A stretch of DNA of 64,000 nt, taken from NCBI RefSeq assembly GCF_020521235.1, contig NZ_BLAY01000023.1, positions 1-64,000 of the forward strand. Reading direction: 5' to 3'. Shown in pieces: positions 15,871-25,324 of this stretch (position 1 is the stretch's first letter; every line of letters begins with the position of its first letter). The notes beneath the pieces are model-generated. The model saw only the letters and a list, made by a program, of their open reading frames with translations, had not been told where the DNA came from and ran no database searches. Source of the DNA: Microseira wollei NIES-4236. Its GTDB lineage: Bacteria > Cyanobacteriota > Cyanobacteriia > Cyanobacteriales > Aerosakkonemataceae. A program made the position numbers and the translations under genes.

Positions 15871-16114
15871 CGCAGCAAGGCGAGGTAATTTTTTTGACTA
15901 AGCTGAAGAGATTTGCCGGTTTTGTTGGTAAGCGTGTTTATGTGGCAATTAAAACCATGTATAAAAATAAATAAAAATAATTTAACCAGTTGTTGTGAAA
16001 CAGGCGCAATCGTTAAGTTTTCATTTGTTCGTAAAGTATGAAAGAAGATTGCATCAGCCTGCTTTGGTAAACCAAAAACCTCAAAGAAAAGGTAAAAATA
16101 GATATACGCTAAAA

Positions 16115-16915
16115 ATGAAATCACCTATGTCAAAAAATTCTTCCAAAGCGAGATTAATAGAAGTGTTCTCCGCGATTCAAGGCGAAGGACTCAATGTTGG
16201 AACGCGGCAGATTTTTATCCGCTTTGCAATTTGCGATTTGCGCTGCCATTTTTGCGACAGTTCCCACACATGGGGTGCGCCGCCGACTTGCACCATCGAG
16301 AAAACACCGGGACGGCGGGATTTTGAACTACACGCCAACCCCGTACCCCTAGAAAAACTACTGGAATGGGTAGAGCGACAAAATAAACCGGGGTTGCACG
16401 ATAGCATTAGCCTGACAGGTGGGGAACCGTTGCTGCACGCTCCTTTCTTGGTGCAATTTTTGCCCCAGGTGCGTGCTTTAACGAAGTTGCCCATTTACCT
16501 GGAAACAGGAGGGCATCGTCCGCAACAGCTAGCAATGGTTCTGCCTTATATCGATTCGGTGGGGATGGATATCAAGCTGCCTAGTGTCAGCGGTGAAAAT
16601 CATTGGCAAGCACACGCAGAATTTCTCCAAAGCTGTTACAAAGCAAGAGTTGAAGTTTTTGTCAAGCTGATTGTTTCTAACAGAACCAATCCAGGAGAGT
16701 TAAAACAAGCGGCGCAATTGGTGGCAGCTTGTGACCCGACGATCCCGGTATTTTTGCAACCCGTGACGGCAATCGATCTATCGAACAAGCTGGGGTGTGC
16801 GCCGGTGTACCCGCCAGATCCAGACCAGCTTTTGGCATGGCAGGGATTGATGAAGCAAAGTCTCAAGCAGGTACGAGCGATCGCGCAAACTCATAAAATG
16901 ATCGGTCAGCTTTGA
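16115..16915 (+). CDS. queE: 7-carboxy-7-deazaguanine synthase-like radical SAM enzyme
   Basis: The protein carries EVFSAIQGEGLNVGTRQIFI, the QueE start signature, and the radical-SAM cysteines C40-x3-C44-x2-C47 (CDLRCHFC). SLTGGEPLLH (GGEP motif) and a C-terminal LQPV follow. QueE turns carboxytetrahydropterin into 7-carboxy-7-deazaguanine on the way to queuosine. The frame is open from 15995, but that part looks non-coding; the ATG at 16115 (or 16127) gives the usual N-terminus. At 266 residues it is somewhat longer than short QueE types because of an insert after the cysteines (SSHTWGAPPTC and following), as in other cyanobacterial forms. Confidence 0.85.
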   Translation: MKSPMSKNSSKARLIEVFSAIQGEGLNVGTRQIFIRFAICDLRCHFCDSSHTWGAPPTCTIEKTPGRRDFELHANPVPLEKLLEWVERQNKPGLHDSISLTGGEPLLHAPFLVQFLPQVRALTKLPIYLETGGHRPQQLAMVLPYIDSVGMDIKLPSVSGENHWQAHAEFLQSCYKARVEVFVKLIVSNRTNPGELKQAAQLVAACDPTIPVFLQPVTAIDLSNKLGCAPVYPPDPDQLLAWQGLMKQSLKQVRAIAQTHKMIGQL

Positions 16916-17000
16916 GCGAGAATCTATGAAGCAATCGCAGGATTTTATGAAGGTTTCGTGTAAAAAAGCATACTAGGTTTTAATTTAACCTCGTATTAAT

Positions 17001-18527
17001 ATGAATGGAAGATACTGGGAAAAGCTGAATTCCTTGGTATCGAACTTGCTTCAACTAAAACATTGTGTTTCAGGGTTGGGTTCCCTGGTGGCATCTGCCT
17101 TATTATTCGCCGGAAACACCAACTCTGCATCCGCAGTTTCCCTGGTTAATACGCTGACAATACCCGGTGGAAGTACGGATTTATTTCCCACCAGTGGCAA
17201 TAGTGCCAACGTCAACCGTTTAGGGCTGTTTTCCGATCTCTACTACGACCGCCACAAAAACGTGTATTACAGCCTCGCCGACCGAGGGCCAGGTAGTGGC
17301 GTGATTCCCTACCAAACTAGGGTGCAAAAGTTTACTTTGGATGTAAATCCCACAACGGGCGCGATTGGCAATTTCAATTTGTTAGAGACGATTCTGCTGA
17401 CCAAAGACGGTAGCAGTTTTAACGGGTTGAACCCCAGACTACTTAACGGCAATGCAGGAACGCTTGGTTTAAGTTTAGACCCGGAAGGGTTGGCGATCGC
17501 AGCCAACGGCAATTTTTACGTCTCGGATGAATACGGCCCCTCTGTGTATGAATTTAGCCCCAATGGGTCATTTATCAGGGCTTTCCAGAAGCCAAACAAC
17601 TTACTGCCAAAAGATAGCAGCGGCAACCTTAATTATGTCGATGGTCGCCCAACGATTACCAGCGGTCGCCAAGATAACCGAGGGTTTGAAGGATTAACCC
17701 TGAGTCCAGATGGTACGAAACTATTTACCCTGCTGCAAGACCCCCTCGTGAATGAAGGCGCAAGTAACGAAGGACGGCGTAGCCGCAACTTGAGACTGAT
17801 AGAATTTGATACGGCAACGGGTCAAAGTACGGCGCAATATATTTACCAGGTAGAAGCGATCGCAGATATCAACGCCCGCATCCCTGGAACTGACAATGAC
17901 TTTAGCGCCACGCAACAAGGGCGGAATATTGGAATCAGCGCGATTACCGCACTGAATAACAACGAATTTTTAGTACTTGAAAGAGACAACCGAGGTTTAG
18001 GCGAAGACGCCCAAACAAGTGCATTACCCGTTGGCAGCAAGCGCGTTTATAAAATAAATCTCGCCGGTGCAACCAATGTCAGCGGTATTAGTTTAGCCGG
18101 GACAAATTCATTACCATCGGGCGTGACGGCGGTTAACAAATCCCTGTTTCTCGACATTGCCGATATTTTGAAAACACAAGGACAAATCATTCCAGAAAAG
18201 ATGGAAGGTTTGGCGATCGGGCCTCAACTTGCAGATGGTTCCTATGCAATTTTAATCGGAACCGATAACGATTTTAGCGTCACTTCAGGTCAGGGAGATC
18301 AACAGTTAGATGTTTGCACGAATGGCACAACCCGTACGCTAGTCCCGATTAATAGCGGTTGTCCGGCGGGGCAACCTTTGATTCCAACTTATCTCTATTC
18401 GTTCAAAGCTAGTAGTGCCGAATTAGGTAACTTTGTGCCACCGCAAAAAGTACCCGAACCCACAGCAACTGCTGGGTTAGCGTTATTAGGATTAAGCGGT
18501 TTTTGGCTAAAGCGACCCAAGAGGTAA
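17001..18527 (+). CDS. Secreted phytase/esterase-like protein with PEP-CTERM anchor
   Basis: The 508-residue protein has a signal peptide (hydrophobic about 25-45, cleavage near NSASAV). A large beta-propeller-like domain of the esterase-like phytase family (PF13449) follows, with GLFSDLYYDRHKNVYYSLAD, LDPEGLAIAANGNFYVSDEY, NRGFEGLTLSPDGTKLFTLL and PEKMEGLAIG. It ends with a PEP-CTERM sorting tail (VPEPTATAGLALLGLSGFWL, then KRPKR). It is likely exported and processed at the envelope; hydrolysis of phosphate esters is inferred from the family. The gene stands alone, and no exosortase is in the window. Confidence 0.85.
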   Translation: MNGRYWEKLNSLVSNLLQLKHCVSGLGSLVASALLFAGNTNSASAVSLVNTLTIPGGSTDLFPTSGNSANVNRLGLFSDLYYDRHKNVYYSLADRGPGSGVIPYQTRVQKFTLDVNPTTGAIGNFNLLETILLTKDGSSFNGLNPRLLNGNAGTLGLSLDPEGLAIAANGNFYVSDEYGPSVYEFSPNGSFIRAFQKPNNLLPKDSSGNLNYVDGRPTITSGRQDNRGFEGLTLSPDGTKLFTLLQDPLVNEGASNEGRRSRNLRLIEFDTATGQSTAQYIYQVEAIADINARIPGTDNDFSATQQGRNIGISAITALNNNEFLVLERDNRGLGEDAQTSALPVGSKRVYKINLAGATNVSGISLAGTNSLPSGVTAVNKSLFLDIADILKTQGQIIPEKMEGLAIGPQLADGSYAILIGTDNDFSVTSGQGDQQLDVCTNGTTRTLVPINSGCPAGQPLIPTYLYSFKASSAELGNFVPPQKVPEPTATAGLALLGLSGFWLKRPKR

Positions 18528-18530
18528 CAT

Positions 18531-18650
18531 TATAGCGGATTGCAGTCGTATGAGGTACACATTCGACAGCGGTGTGCCAGCACTTAAGCGTGCTGGCACA
18601 CCAAGCCAAAAGACTGTACCTCACACGAAAATCAAACGGGAGACTGGTAG
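18531..18650. repeat. Family E palindromic repeat (TATAGCGGATTGCAGTC)
   Basis: It begins TATAGCGGATTGCAGTCGTA and shares ATGAGGTACAC with the repeat at 61855-61970. A perfect inner hairpin (GTGCCAGCAC with GTGCTGGCAC, near 18574-18600) lies in the middle. It sits just after the PEP-CTERM gene and may act as its terminator. Confidence 0.65.
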
Positions 18651-18660
18651 CCCCGTCAAT

Positions 18661-19178
18661 TTATTGCGTGGCCCCTAGCTGACGCGGGCGAATTTATTAG
18701 CTGCCACCATTATTAAATTTTTTATCTAATACCTTACATCAAACATGGTTTTATAGTACGTTGTTTTTTTATAGTGCATAATGCCGTCAAAAATTAACGC
18801 CAAAAAAACAAACTACTATAGCTGAAATTGCCCAGGAGTTGGCGAAAATAATGTCGATTCATACCCTCTTCGACTACCCTAATCAGGATGATAACTTGGC
18901 GATCGTACTTTTCTACCAATCTTGAAAAACATACATCCTCAGATAAACCTTTCGTTGAAACTTAAATTTATCTGCACTATAGATGATGTCTAGATGCTCT
19001 TGATGAATTCTCAACTCATCTATTTTTATTACTTCAATTTTCATCACTGCACTTTTTCAACATATCGCCTCTCTAACCCCTTATTGAGAAGCAGCGAGCG
19101 CTCCTACCAATATTAAATCAGTAAAAGCGATCGCTGCTTCAAGCATCCTAATTTTGGCAGAAAAAATGTGCCTCTATT
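18661..19178. other. Intergenic with a short decayed reading frame
   Basis: A minus-strand frame from the ATG at 19044 codes 49 residues (MKIEVIKIDELRIHQEHLDI and onward) and ends at a TAG; the frame behind it looks protein-like for another nine codons. This may be the remnant of a small gene. An imperfect hairpin GAAGCAGCGAGCGCT / AGCGATCGCTGCTTC at about 19089-19141 lies just beyond the stop of the decarboxylase gene and may end it. Confidence 0.35.
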
Positions 19179-21431
19179 TCATTTTTCAACCGGCATAATC
19201 ATAGCCCTGAGAATCGATTCACGAATTATTTGTTCCATGACATCGATAAACGAACCTTCAGCAGTTTCTGTCTTCCAGGGATCTTGGACTACGGTACGAA
19301 TGACAGTAATAGGTTTAGTTGGGTCTGGAGTCACCCCTAAACGCTCCTGGTACTTTTGGATGAACTCAGGGCCATAAGCTTCTGCCGTGAAATCTGTGGT
19401 ACTGACAATCATGGGATAATCGTTAATATCATCACCCTCATCAATACTCAGGATCTCATAATACCGCTTATTGAGACGGTTAGCCGCCTCTAAGCTGGTA
19501 TTGATCTTACCGTCGTCAGTATTCTTGAAGTTCAAAGCGTAGATCAAGATGTTTAAATCCGGTCCTATTTCTTTGAGTGCCTCCATTGCCTCCGGATCTT
19601 GAGCAATCTGTTCATTGGTTTTACGATCAATTCTTTCCCGAATAAAGTCAATGGAAATAGAATCTGGAAGTAAAGTCAGAGGCACAATAATAAACGGATC
19701 TTGCTCTTTGACCATACACAACAGTCGAGCATAGAGTTTATCACCACTGAAAAGAGCCTGACCCAAAATTCTGCCATAGCCATCTTGGGTGGGTGGAATG
19801 ACTTTATGGCTCAAATATACCGCTGCTGGGGCTGCACCTGGTTTAGAACCCTCAATCCCATAGATACCAATTGTCGGTTCTGTTTCTCCATGAAAAACGT
19901 AGGGAGCAACAAAGGTAACTAAATTCCGCATCGCTGAGTTGCGATAGCACAACGCTCCCGCCGGATAGGGGATGTAACCTGATTTATGGGGATCGACGGT
20001 GATCGAGTCAGCAAGGGGAAGTGCTTTAAATTGCGCCTCTACATAAGCACTCAAGGGAGAAATCGGGGGTGCTGTACGTCCAAGGGTAGGTCGATTACAG
20101 TCTGCGTCGGTGCGTATTAGGCTAACGAAATATCCCCCCCAAGCAGCATCAGCATGAACGGTAAAGTCTAATCCTTTTTTACTGAATTCGTCTCGTAATT
20201 TCAGAATGTCCTCGAGCGGATCAACTGCACTTTCTTCGGTGGTACCCATAACTGCAACCACCGTATAGACAGGGATTTTGTTTTTTACGCAATATTCTAA
20301 ATCTTGTCTGAGACTATAGCCTTTTAGTCCATCTTCACCAGGTTGAGATTCACTCAGCTCAAGTCTCATCCTGGCATGTTCGTCTACTTCCACATCTATC
20401 ATGTGGGAGGCTCCAATTCCTAAAACGGCGGCTGCTTTCGGGAATGAGTAATGTTTGCTTCCTGGTACGAAAAAGACGGGAGAGGCAATTCCTTGCAGAT
20501 AACTATTGGAAAATTCCTGTATGCCTAAATCTTGCACCGAATACTTGGATAAGGCAGCAGATAAGATGCTAGAGGCTTGATTTTCGTCAAAGCCTTTTTC
20601 CACTAATTTCTTGGTGATTTGCGTAGATAAGTCTAGGATGCCATCAACCTTGAGGTTTAACAGTTGCCAAGTATCGAGTTTGATTAATAGTTGGTCCTCA
20701 CGACTTCCAGTAGTGGGTGAGTAGGCATTAATCTTGATATCTTGTGCTACCTGTTTCAAGGTATCATCGTTTAACAAGGCTTGTTGGATAGCAATGGGAT
20801 AAAATTTCAGATTTCTGGCTGACCAAATAGCCTCTATGTTCGCAACAGTTCCCCCACAAGTGATATGTCCCCAGGCGGGTATTATATTTTCTTTTGATGC
20901 TGACTCAACGGGGTATCCTAGCATTCGGCAAAGATCGTTGCCTACCTCGATTTCCAGCTTTGTAGTAACAGTCGATGCTTCAAAAGCCACATTATTAGAG
21001 TTGTACAGCATCCCTGCAAAGTAGCCTATCACCGAAGGAATGGTTGTATCCCAACCCATGTGTCCTTGATAGCGCATACTGAAAAAGGGAACGGACTTCT
21101 TCAGCTCTTCTAATAAATCGGTATAACTTTTTTCAATTATATCGATCGCTTCTTTGTAGTCCTGTGATTGCTTGATTTCGTCAGTTATATGGCAAGGATC
21201 TTCAGGAAAATAACTTTTTCTCCATTCTGCCTGAGAGTCGATTGCCTTTTCTATCAACTCTTTCAGCAGGTCAGCATTTTCTGCTCTTGGACCTAAAAAC
21301 CAAGCTTCTACCGATCTTGAGCCAGTTGTCTTTAGGTTTATGTTGTCTGCTTTTTTCAAATACTTTTGTATCCTGCCTGTTGCTTTTTCAAAAGCTTTGC
21401 TGAAAATCTCTCTTGGAGTTCTCATAATCAC
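19179..21431 (-). CDS. Large PLP-dependent decarboxylase (group II, tyrosine/glutamate decarboxylase type)
   Basis: The 750-residue protein has the group II (PF00282) core: TCGGTVANIEAIWSARNLKF, HADAAWGG (Asp428 contacts PLP nitrogen) and VDPHKSGYIPYPAGALCYRN with the PLP lysine K483. Its size and the YQGHMGWDTTIPSVIGYFAG segment are closer to bacterial tyrosine-decarboxylase-like enzymes (about 620 residues) than to GadB. It would remove CO2 from an amino acid and make an amine; the substrate is open. It ends a run of minus-strand genes that includes an EgtD-type histidine methyltransferase and a sulfoxide synthase, so a histidine-derived substrate is possible but not shown. Repeats and a lectin-like gene separate it from the rest. 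Confidence 0.85.
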   Translation of the reverse strand: MIMRTPREIFSKAFEKATGRIQKYLKKADNINLKTTGSRSVEAWFLGPRAENADLLKELIEKAIDSQAEWRKSYFPEDPCHITDEIKQSQDYKEAIDIIEKSYTDLLEELKKSVPFFSMRYQGHMGWDTTIPSVIGYFAGMLYNSNNVAFEASTVTTKLEIEVGNDLCRMLGYPVESASKENIIPAWGHITCGGTVANIEAIWSARNLKFYPIAIQQALLNDDTLKQVAQDIKINAYSPTTGSREDQLLIKLDTWQLLNLKVDGILDLSTQITKKLVEKGFDENQASSILSAALSKYSVQDLGIQEFSNSYLQGIASPVFFVPGSKHYSFPKAAAVLGIGASHMIDVEVDEHARMRLELSESQPGEDGLKGYSLRQDLEYCVKNKIPVYTVVAVMGTTEESAVDPLEDILKLRDEFSKKGLDFTVHADAAWGGYFVSLIRTDADCNRPTLGRTAPPISPLSAYVEAQFKALPLADSITVDPHKSGYIPYPAGALCYRNSAMRNLVTFVAPYVFHGETEPTIGIYGIEGSKPGAAPAAVYLSHKVIPPTQDGYGRILGQALFSGDKLYARLLCMVKEQDPFIIVPLTLLPDSISIDFIRERIDRKTNEQIAQDPEAMEALKEIGPDLNILIYALNFKNTDDGKINTSLEAANRLNKRYYEILSIDEGDDINDYPMIVSTTDFTAEAYGPEFIQKYQERLGVTPDPTKPITVIRTVVQDPWKTETAEGSFIDVMEQIIRESILRAMIMPVEK

Positions 21432-21605
21432 CTTCTCCTTCTAAGAGCCAACAGATTCCAGTCAGACTTAACTTTTTCTGCACTTATTCTTGCATATTGC
21501 CGTCAATCTTGTCAATGGTATCATCTGTGTCGATTTATCTCGGGAGAGCCTTTTGAATTTTTAATTTTGCATCTGCCCTTGGTATTAAATCAAGTTGCTA
21601 GGTAA

Positions 21606-21744
21606 TAACTCAAGTTGCTAGTTATCTCTCTGGGAGCGGCTAATGGCTAATGGCTAATGGCGAGATTGGTAAAAATCCAAGATTAGCAAGCTTGCCAGCT
21701 TGCAAGCTTGCAACGCCAAAGTTTATAACTAGCAACTTGCGTTA
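21606..21744. repeat. Family C palindromic repeat (CAAGTTGCTAGTTAT ends)
   Basis: The left end TAACTCAAGTTGCTAGTTAT (21606) is mirrored by ATAACTAGCAACTTGCGTTA (to 21744). The interior has TAATGGC heptamers and CAAGCTTGC palindromes. Other copies lie at 39688, 50728 and 53935. Confidence 0.85.
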
Positions 21745-21887
21745 ATAGGTTGTGACAGCGGTAATGGGTAATGGGTAATTGGTAATTGGATTAACCGGAA
21801 GTTGCTGTCAACCCCAGTCAGAAACCCGGTTTCTTTGGCGTCAGAAACCGGGTTTCTTTGGCTCGATGTAACTAGCAACTCTAGTTA

Positions 21888-22080
21888 TTACCACCCCCAT
21901 GTACCTGGGCCACCTTTAAATGGCCCGACAATATCAGCAGTAATCCATCCGCGCCTGCTATGGACAGCGATAGGGGGCAGCGATGGTTTGATTGGCGTTA
22001 CTGATTAGCGGGATGATTTTGTGAAACCGAGACCGATCTTGTTTGACTGTCATCGACAAATTCATCCCTTGATTGAGCAA
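21888..22080 (-). pseudogene. Possible decayed small gene ending in GTWGW
   Basis: Two overlapping minus-strand frames look coding in succession. The first starts at one of several ATG/GTG codons near 22060-22080 and includes SRFHKIIPLISNANQTIAAP; the second (21888-22004, no start codon) ends RRGWITADIVGPFKGG and then PGTWGW. One frameshift would join them into a protein of about 65 residues. The family is not recognised. Confidence 0.25.
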
Positions 22081-22130
22081 CGCCACTTGATTCACCCCCT
22101 AGAAACCTTTGGTCACTCAACTCTGGGATT

Positions 22131-22454
22131 CTAGTTCTCTTCGCCGATGGCAATAAAGTTAAAAGCCGACTTTTCTTTTGTCACTGTCAGTTCTGGAGAA
22201 CCAGTACCCGATTGTTGTTTAAGTCCCAAATCCCAGATATAAACTTGGCATTTTTGGGTGTCTATATCTTTAACAACAATTTGGTTATCAGCGCCCCAAT
22301 CCTTCAAAGTCGCTACTACAGCAGGAGGAGTCGCGAAAGGTTGGGCAAACATAATTGTATAGATCCCTGGTTCTGGCGATTCTACTGTAAATCCTTCTCC
22401 CCCCTGTTTGGTGCTATCTTCTCCCACTGTTCCATAGATAATTTTTTGTGCCAT
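22131..22454 (-). CDS. Small beta-rich protein, H-type lectin-like
   Basis: The 107-residue protein starts MAQKIIYGTVGEDSTKQGGE. It carries YTIMFAQPFATPPAVVAT, which resembles the F-x-x-P-F-x-x-x-P-x-V motif of H-type lectin and related beta-sandwich domains. It has no signal peptide. Ligand and role are unknown; carbohydrate binding is inferred from the motif only. It lies between the decarboxylase and the amidohydrolase on the same strand, but 677 bp and 1010 bp of mostly repeat DNA separate it from them. Confidence 0.6.
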   Translation of the reverse strand: MAQKIIYGTVGEDSTKQGGEGFTVESPEPGIYTIMFAQPFATPPAVVATLKDWGADNQIVVKDIDTQKCQVYIWDLGLKQQSGTGSPELTVTKEKSAFNFIAIGEEN

Positions 22455-23123
22455 ATGTTAATTTCCTCACTTCTCTAGAGCGTGAATGATAGCTTTCTTT
22501 GGAGTTGCATACTCGGCAAATTCAACGTTTTGACACTCCCCGATCGCGAGCGAGACGGGGAAACTCTTGCGAGTGCCGTATCTGTTAGATATCCGACTGT
22601 CAGCCGTCCTATACTGATTTAAATCAAGCAAACTTAACTGAGTAGTTAATGGCTCATAGGCATGGTTCCTGTTCTTTGCTAGCTGCTCGCGTATCTAACA
22701 CCTTTTCGAGAATGAGCAGAAACTGTTCATCAGCCGCAACTAGGTATAACATCCCCTAGCCAATTTCATCTGAAATTTTTACAATTCTTAATTGTTATTC
22801 TTTTGCAGAACAATCATTCCACGAGAGCGATCGCATACAGAATCTTGACTCAGATCTTGCACCATTCTCAACCAGCCTTGAAACCCTTGTTTTTTGATGA
22901 AAAATCTCGGCTTTCAAGTTTAGCTATTTGCAAGAAACTTTGGTGTTAGCCCTGGTGCAGGATGTGAGTTTATCGACAACAAATCCGCTCTATAGAACAC
23001 TTCCAGAAGCGAGTGTATCGCTTAGCATTTGTATCTGCAATCGTCACTTTCTGAGAACTAGAGTTATAGTCTCTAAAAGTGAGAGTCCTCCTTCCAGGTT
23101 GGGGTTATTGTGAGCAATTTTGG
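22455..23123. other. Intergenic, contains a gene fragment
   Basis: Apart from the duplicated gene fragment at 22654-22752, no gene is seen. CGATCGCGAGCGAGACGGGG near 22541 and the AT-rich 22780-22930 carry no recognised signal. The promoter of the lectin-like gene must be close to 22460-22520. Confidence 0.4.
22654..22752 (-). pseudogene. Fragment of a second copy of the helical-repeat gene
   Basis: A 32-codon minus-strand frame contains DEQFLLILEKVLDTR, identical to residues in the protein at 24545-25312, and the DNA around it (about 22688-22745) matches 25118-25180. It has an ATG and a stop of its own, but no other part of the gene. It looks like the scar of a duplication and deletion. Confidence 0.7.
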
Positions 23124-23275
23124 CAGGACTTACGCACCACGAGCCTAGAAACAAAGGTGAGACCGTCGTTCGCGTTCGCGCAGCGGCGCGTTAGCGCGAA
23201 GCTAAGGGAGGCATATCTCTCCCAACCAAACCAACGATTTTTCGGATCGCCCTTTGTTTCTTTGCGTAAGTCCTG
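23124..23275. repeat. Family B palindromic repeat
   Basis: CAGGACTTACGCA (23124) and TTTGCGTAAGTCCTG (to 23275) bound a unit with GAAACAAAGGTGAGACCGTC and a CGCAGCGGCGCGTTAGCGCG palindrome inside. It is most like the copy at 31642-31765. Confidence 0.85.
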
Positions 23276-23464
23276 TTTGGTATTGAAGTTGAAAATGTGG
23301 ATGTCACTTGTATCTGAAACCGCTTTTTCCACAGATTCCACAAACTTCTCCATCGTCATTGATGGATTCCACTAACTTGCAATCTGCTGTAATTGTTCAA
23401 GGATATGATTGGCTAAGAAACCTAAGACTTTGTTATCTTGCCAAATATCTTGGTGAAAATTGTA

Positions 23465-24505
23465 CTAGGCTCGCACCTTAGAGAACAAATTAAAAGCAGT
23501 GTCAAATGCTAAATTCTTGGCGGCTTTTTCAGAAAGAGCATCTAAAAATACATCATATTTCTGAATGGTTGCAGGTAAGAACTCAAACTTATTCACAATG
23601 TCTGTCCCAATGCAGATGCGATGGGAATACTTCTCACAGAGTTGTAGCCAATCTGGATCTGGTACACCTTTGGGACAAATATAATCATCGAAGACAATCC
23701 AGGCAATATCAACCCACAGATTATCGTAATGCTCCAGAACACGCTGAACAATCTGATAGTAGACTGGAGAATAAACGCGGCGAGAAATGCCACAGTGACA
23801 CCAAACAAACCTCACCTTGGGATGTTTTTGTAACATCTCTTCCAACTCGTACAACCACATTGGATAAGTATTCGTGCCCACCGAGGTGATATTTTGGTGA
23901 ACGCAAACTGGCATGTCAAGATCCGCGCATAGCTCAAACACGCTGTCCATCGCCGGATGGTTGCTGCGGGGCGGTTCACCGTAGGTGAGGTTGGTTAAGT
24001 CGTCATGGCGGAAGAGGATTTCGCCCACTCCACTCCACATATTCGGGAAATACTTAACCATCCGCTCAATGTGCTTATAGGCAAACTTGTCGCAGGGATT
24101 GAATCCGCCAATGAAGAGGAAGAAGCGTTGTTGCTCTTCAGGAGATAAGGTTTCGTACTCGCGAGCAATAAACGGATCTACGGCACTGTAATAGTAACAC
24201 TTGGAGTTGTCTCCCAAATAATATCCTGGCGAACTCCTCTCCCAACTTGCCCAGAGCTTCGTGACGGGTAAACCAAATACACAGGCGTGGGAAATATTCG
24301 CCTTATCCATGTACTTTAAACACTTCCGCAGCCCACCTGTATCTTGCAGAAAATCCACCACATGTAAATGGGCATCAATACATGGGTATTTCGATCCTTT
24401 CAGCGGTGCTAAAACTCCCACAATTTTTGCTCCTAATAAATGTTTCTTAACCAGGAATAACCGAGGATTAGCTTGGTGTTTACAACCATATTTCTCTCCC
24501 ACCAA
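23465..24505 (-). CDS. Amidohydrolase (TIM-barrel, Amidohydro_2 type)
   Basis: The protein of about 346 residues has the metal-binding start of the amidohydrolase superfamily, D44-A-H46-L-H48 (YPCIDAHLHV). Later it has GVGEIL, VCVHQNIT, RFVWCHCGI and RICIGTDI with the last metal Asp. Family members include hydrolases and non-oxidative decarboxylases such as ACMSD. No ATG is available near the 5' end; GTG at 24502 or TTG at 24505 is the likely start, 39-42 bp after the stop of the upstream gene. It is probably cotranscribed with the helical-repeat gene and the sulfoxide synthase. The substrate is unknown. Confidence 0.8.
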   Translation of the reverse strand: MVGEKYGCKHQANPRLFLVKKHLLGAKIVGVLAPLKGSKYPCIDAHLHVVDFLQDTGGLRKCLKYMDKANISHACVFGLPVTKLWASWERSSPGYYLGDNSKCYYYSAVDPFIAREYETLSPEEQQRFFLFIGGFNPCDKFAYKHIERMVKYFPNMWSGVGEILFRHDDLTNLTYGEPPRSNHPAMDSVFELCADLDMPVCVHQNITSVGTNTYPMWLYELEEMLQKHPKVRFVWCHCGISRRVYSPVYYQIVQRVLEHYDNLWVDIAWIVFDDYICPKGVPDPDWLQLCEKYSHRICIGTDIVNKFEFLPATIQKYDVFLDALSEKAAKNLAFDTAFNLFSKVRA

Positions 24506-24544
24506 ACTTCTGACAATTAGCTATAATTTGAGCCAAAATCTCTG

Positions 24545-25312
24545 CTAATTCGCCAGGATTTTTTGATATATTTCCTGCAGGTATGCGATGTCATCTACCC
24601 CCAAACCTCGCCGACAGACTCGCTCTAACTCAGCTACAGATGGAATGACTATCTGCAACTTATTAAACTCAACCAATTTGTCAATTAAAAGTCGATCGCT
24701 TTGTTGTTCCAAGCCAATAAATGCTGCCATCAGATCCTCTGGATCTTGAATGCAATCGATCACCGCCTGCCATCCCATTCTCTCCAGTAACTCTTGTTCT
24801 TCTTTTTGGGATAGAACCTTCATTAAAGCACCCAGAGATCGACCAGAATTGACAAATCTCAGCACAAAATCCCAGCCAATCAGATTGATAAACAGGATAT
24901 CCATCTTGCCATAGAGCCAAGTTAGTGCCTCTACCAAATCATTGATATTACAAATACACTTGCGAATTGCTTCTTGCCCCAAGCAGTGCAGGAAGTATTC
25001 CTGATCTGATTCATTCGCCAGTAGGGATAATGCCTTGAACAAGGTACTTCCCTTGGTTACCACTTGGCTTAATTTTGTGCCAAAACACTTGAGATAGGGT
25101 GCTTTACTGGCACCTCGCGTATCTAACACCTTTTCCAGAATCAGCAGAAACTGTTCATCAGTTTTAACTAGATCTAATATTCCCTCTTCAATTTGGGACA
25201 AAATCTCCTTATCGGCCTCTATAGGAGTCAGTTCTAGGGCAACAAACAATTCTTCTGCTGTTTCTAATTCAACAGTATCATCCTCATAGGAAATCTGGCA
25301 AGGCATTGTCAA
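24545..25312 (-). CDS. Unknown protein with degenerate 34-residue helical repeats
   Basis: The 255-residue protein matches no family I know. From about residue 73 it is built of four or five helical repeats of roughly 34 residues, each with an LG or MG/IG step, for example FLHCLGQEAIRKCICNINDL, FINLIGWDFVLRFVNSGRSL and LLERMGWQAVIDCIQDPEDL. The N-terminus is acidic. It sits between the sulfoxide synthase and the amidohydrolase on the same strand. A copy of its N-terminal region survives as a fragment at 22654-22752, so it was once duplicated. A scaffold or carrier role in the pathway is only a guess. Confidence 0.65.
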   Translation of the reverse strand: MTMPCQISYEDDTVELETAEELFVALELTPIEADKEILSQIEEGILDLVKTDEQFLLILEKVLDTRGASKAPYLKCFGTKLSQVVTKGSTLFKALSLLANESDQEYFLHCLGQEAIRKCICNINDLVEALTWLYGKMDILFINLIGWDFVLRFVNSGRSLGALMKVLSQKEEQELLERMGWQAVIDCIQDPEDLMAAFIGLEQQSDRLLIDKLVEFNKLQIVIPSVAELERVCRRGLGVDDIAYLQEIYQKILAN

Positions 25313-25324
25313 CTCCTTGATATC

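Noticed and set aside
18879-19044. Short minus-strand frames starting MKIEVIKIDE
   Set aside because: Only 49 residues before a stop, no family; mentioned only in the intergenic description.
23105-23359. 84-codon minus-strand frame starting MTMEKFVESV
   Set aside because: Two thirds of it is family B repeat; the first 25 codons may be a gene scrap but cannot be assigned.
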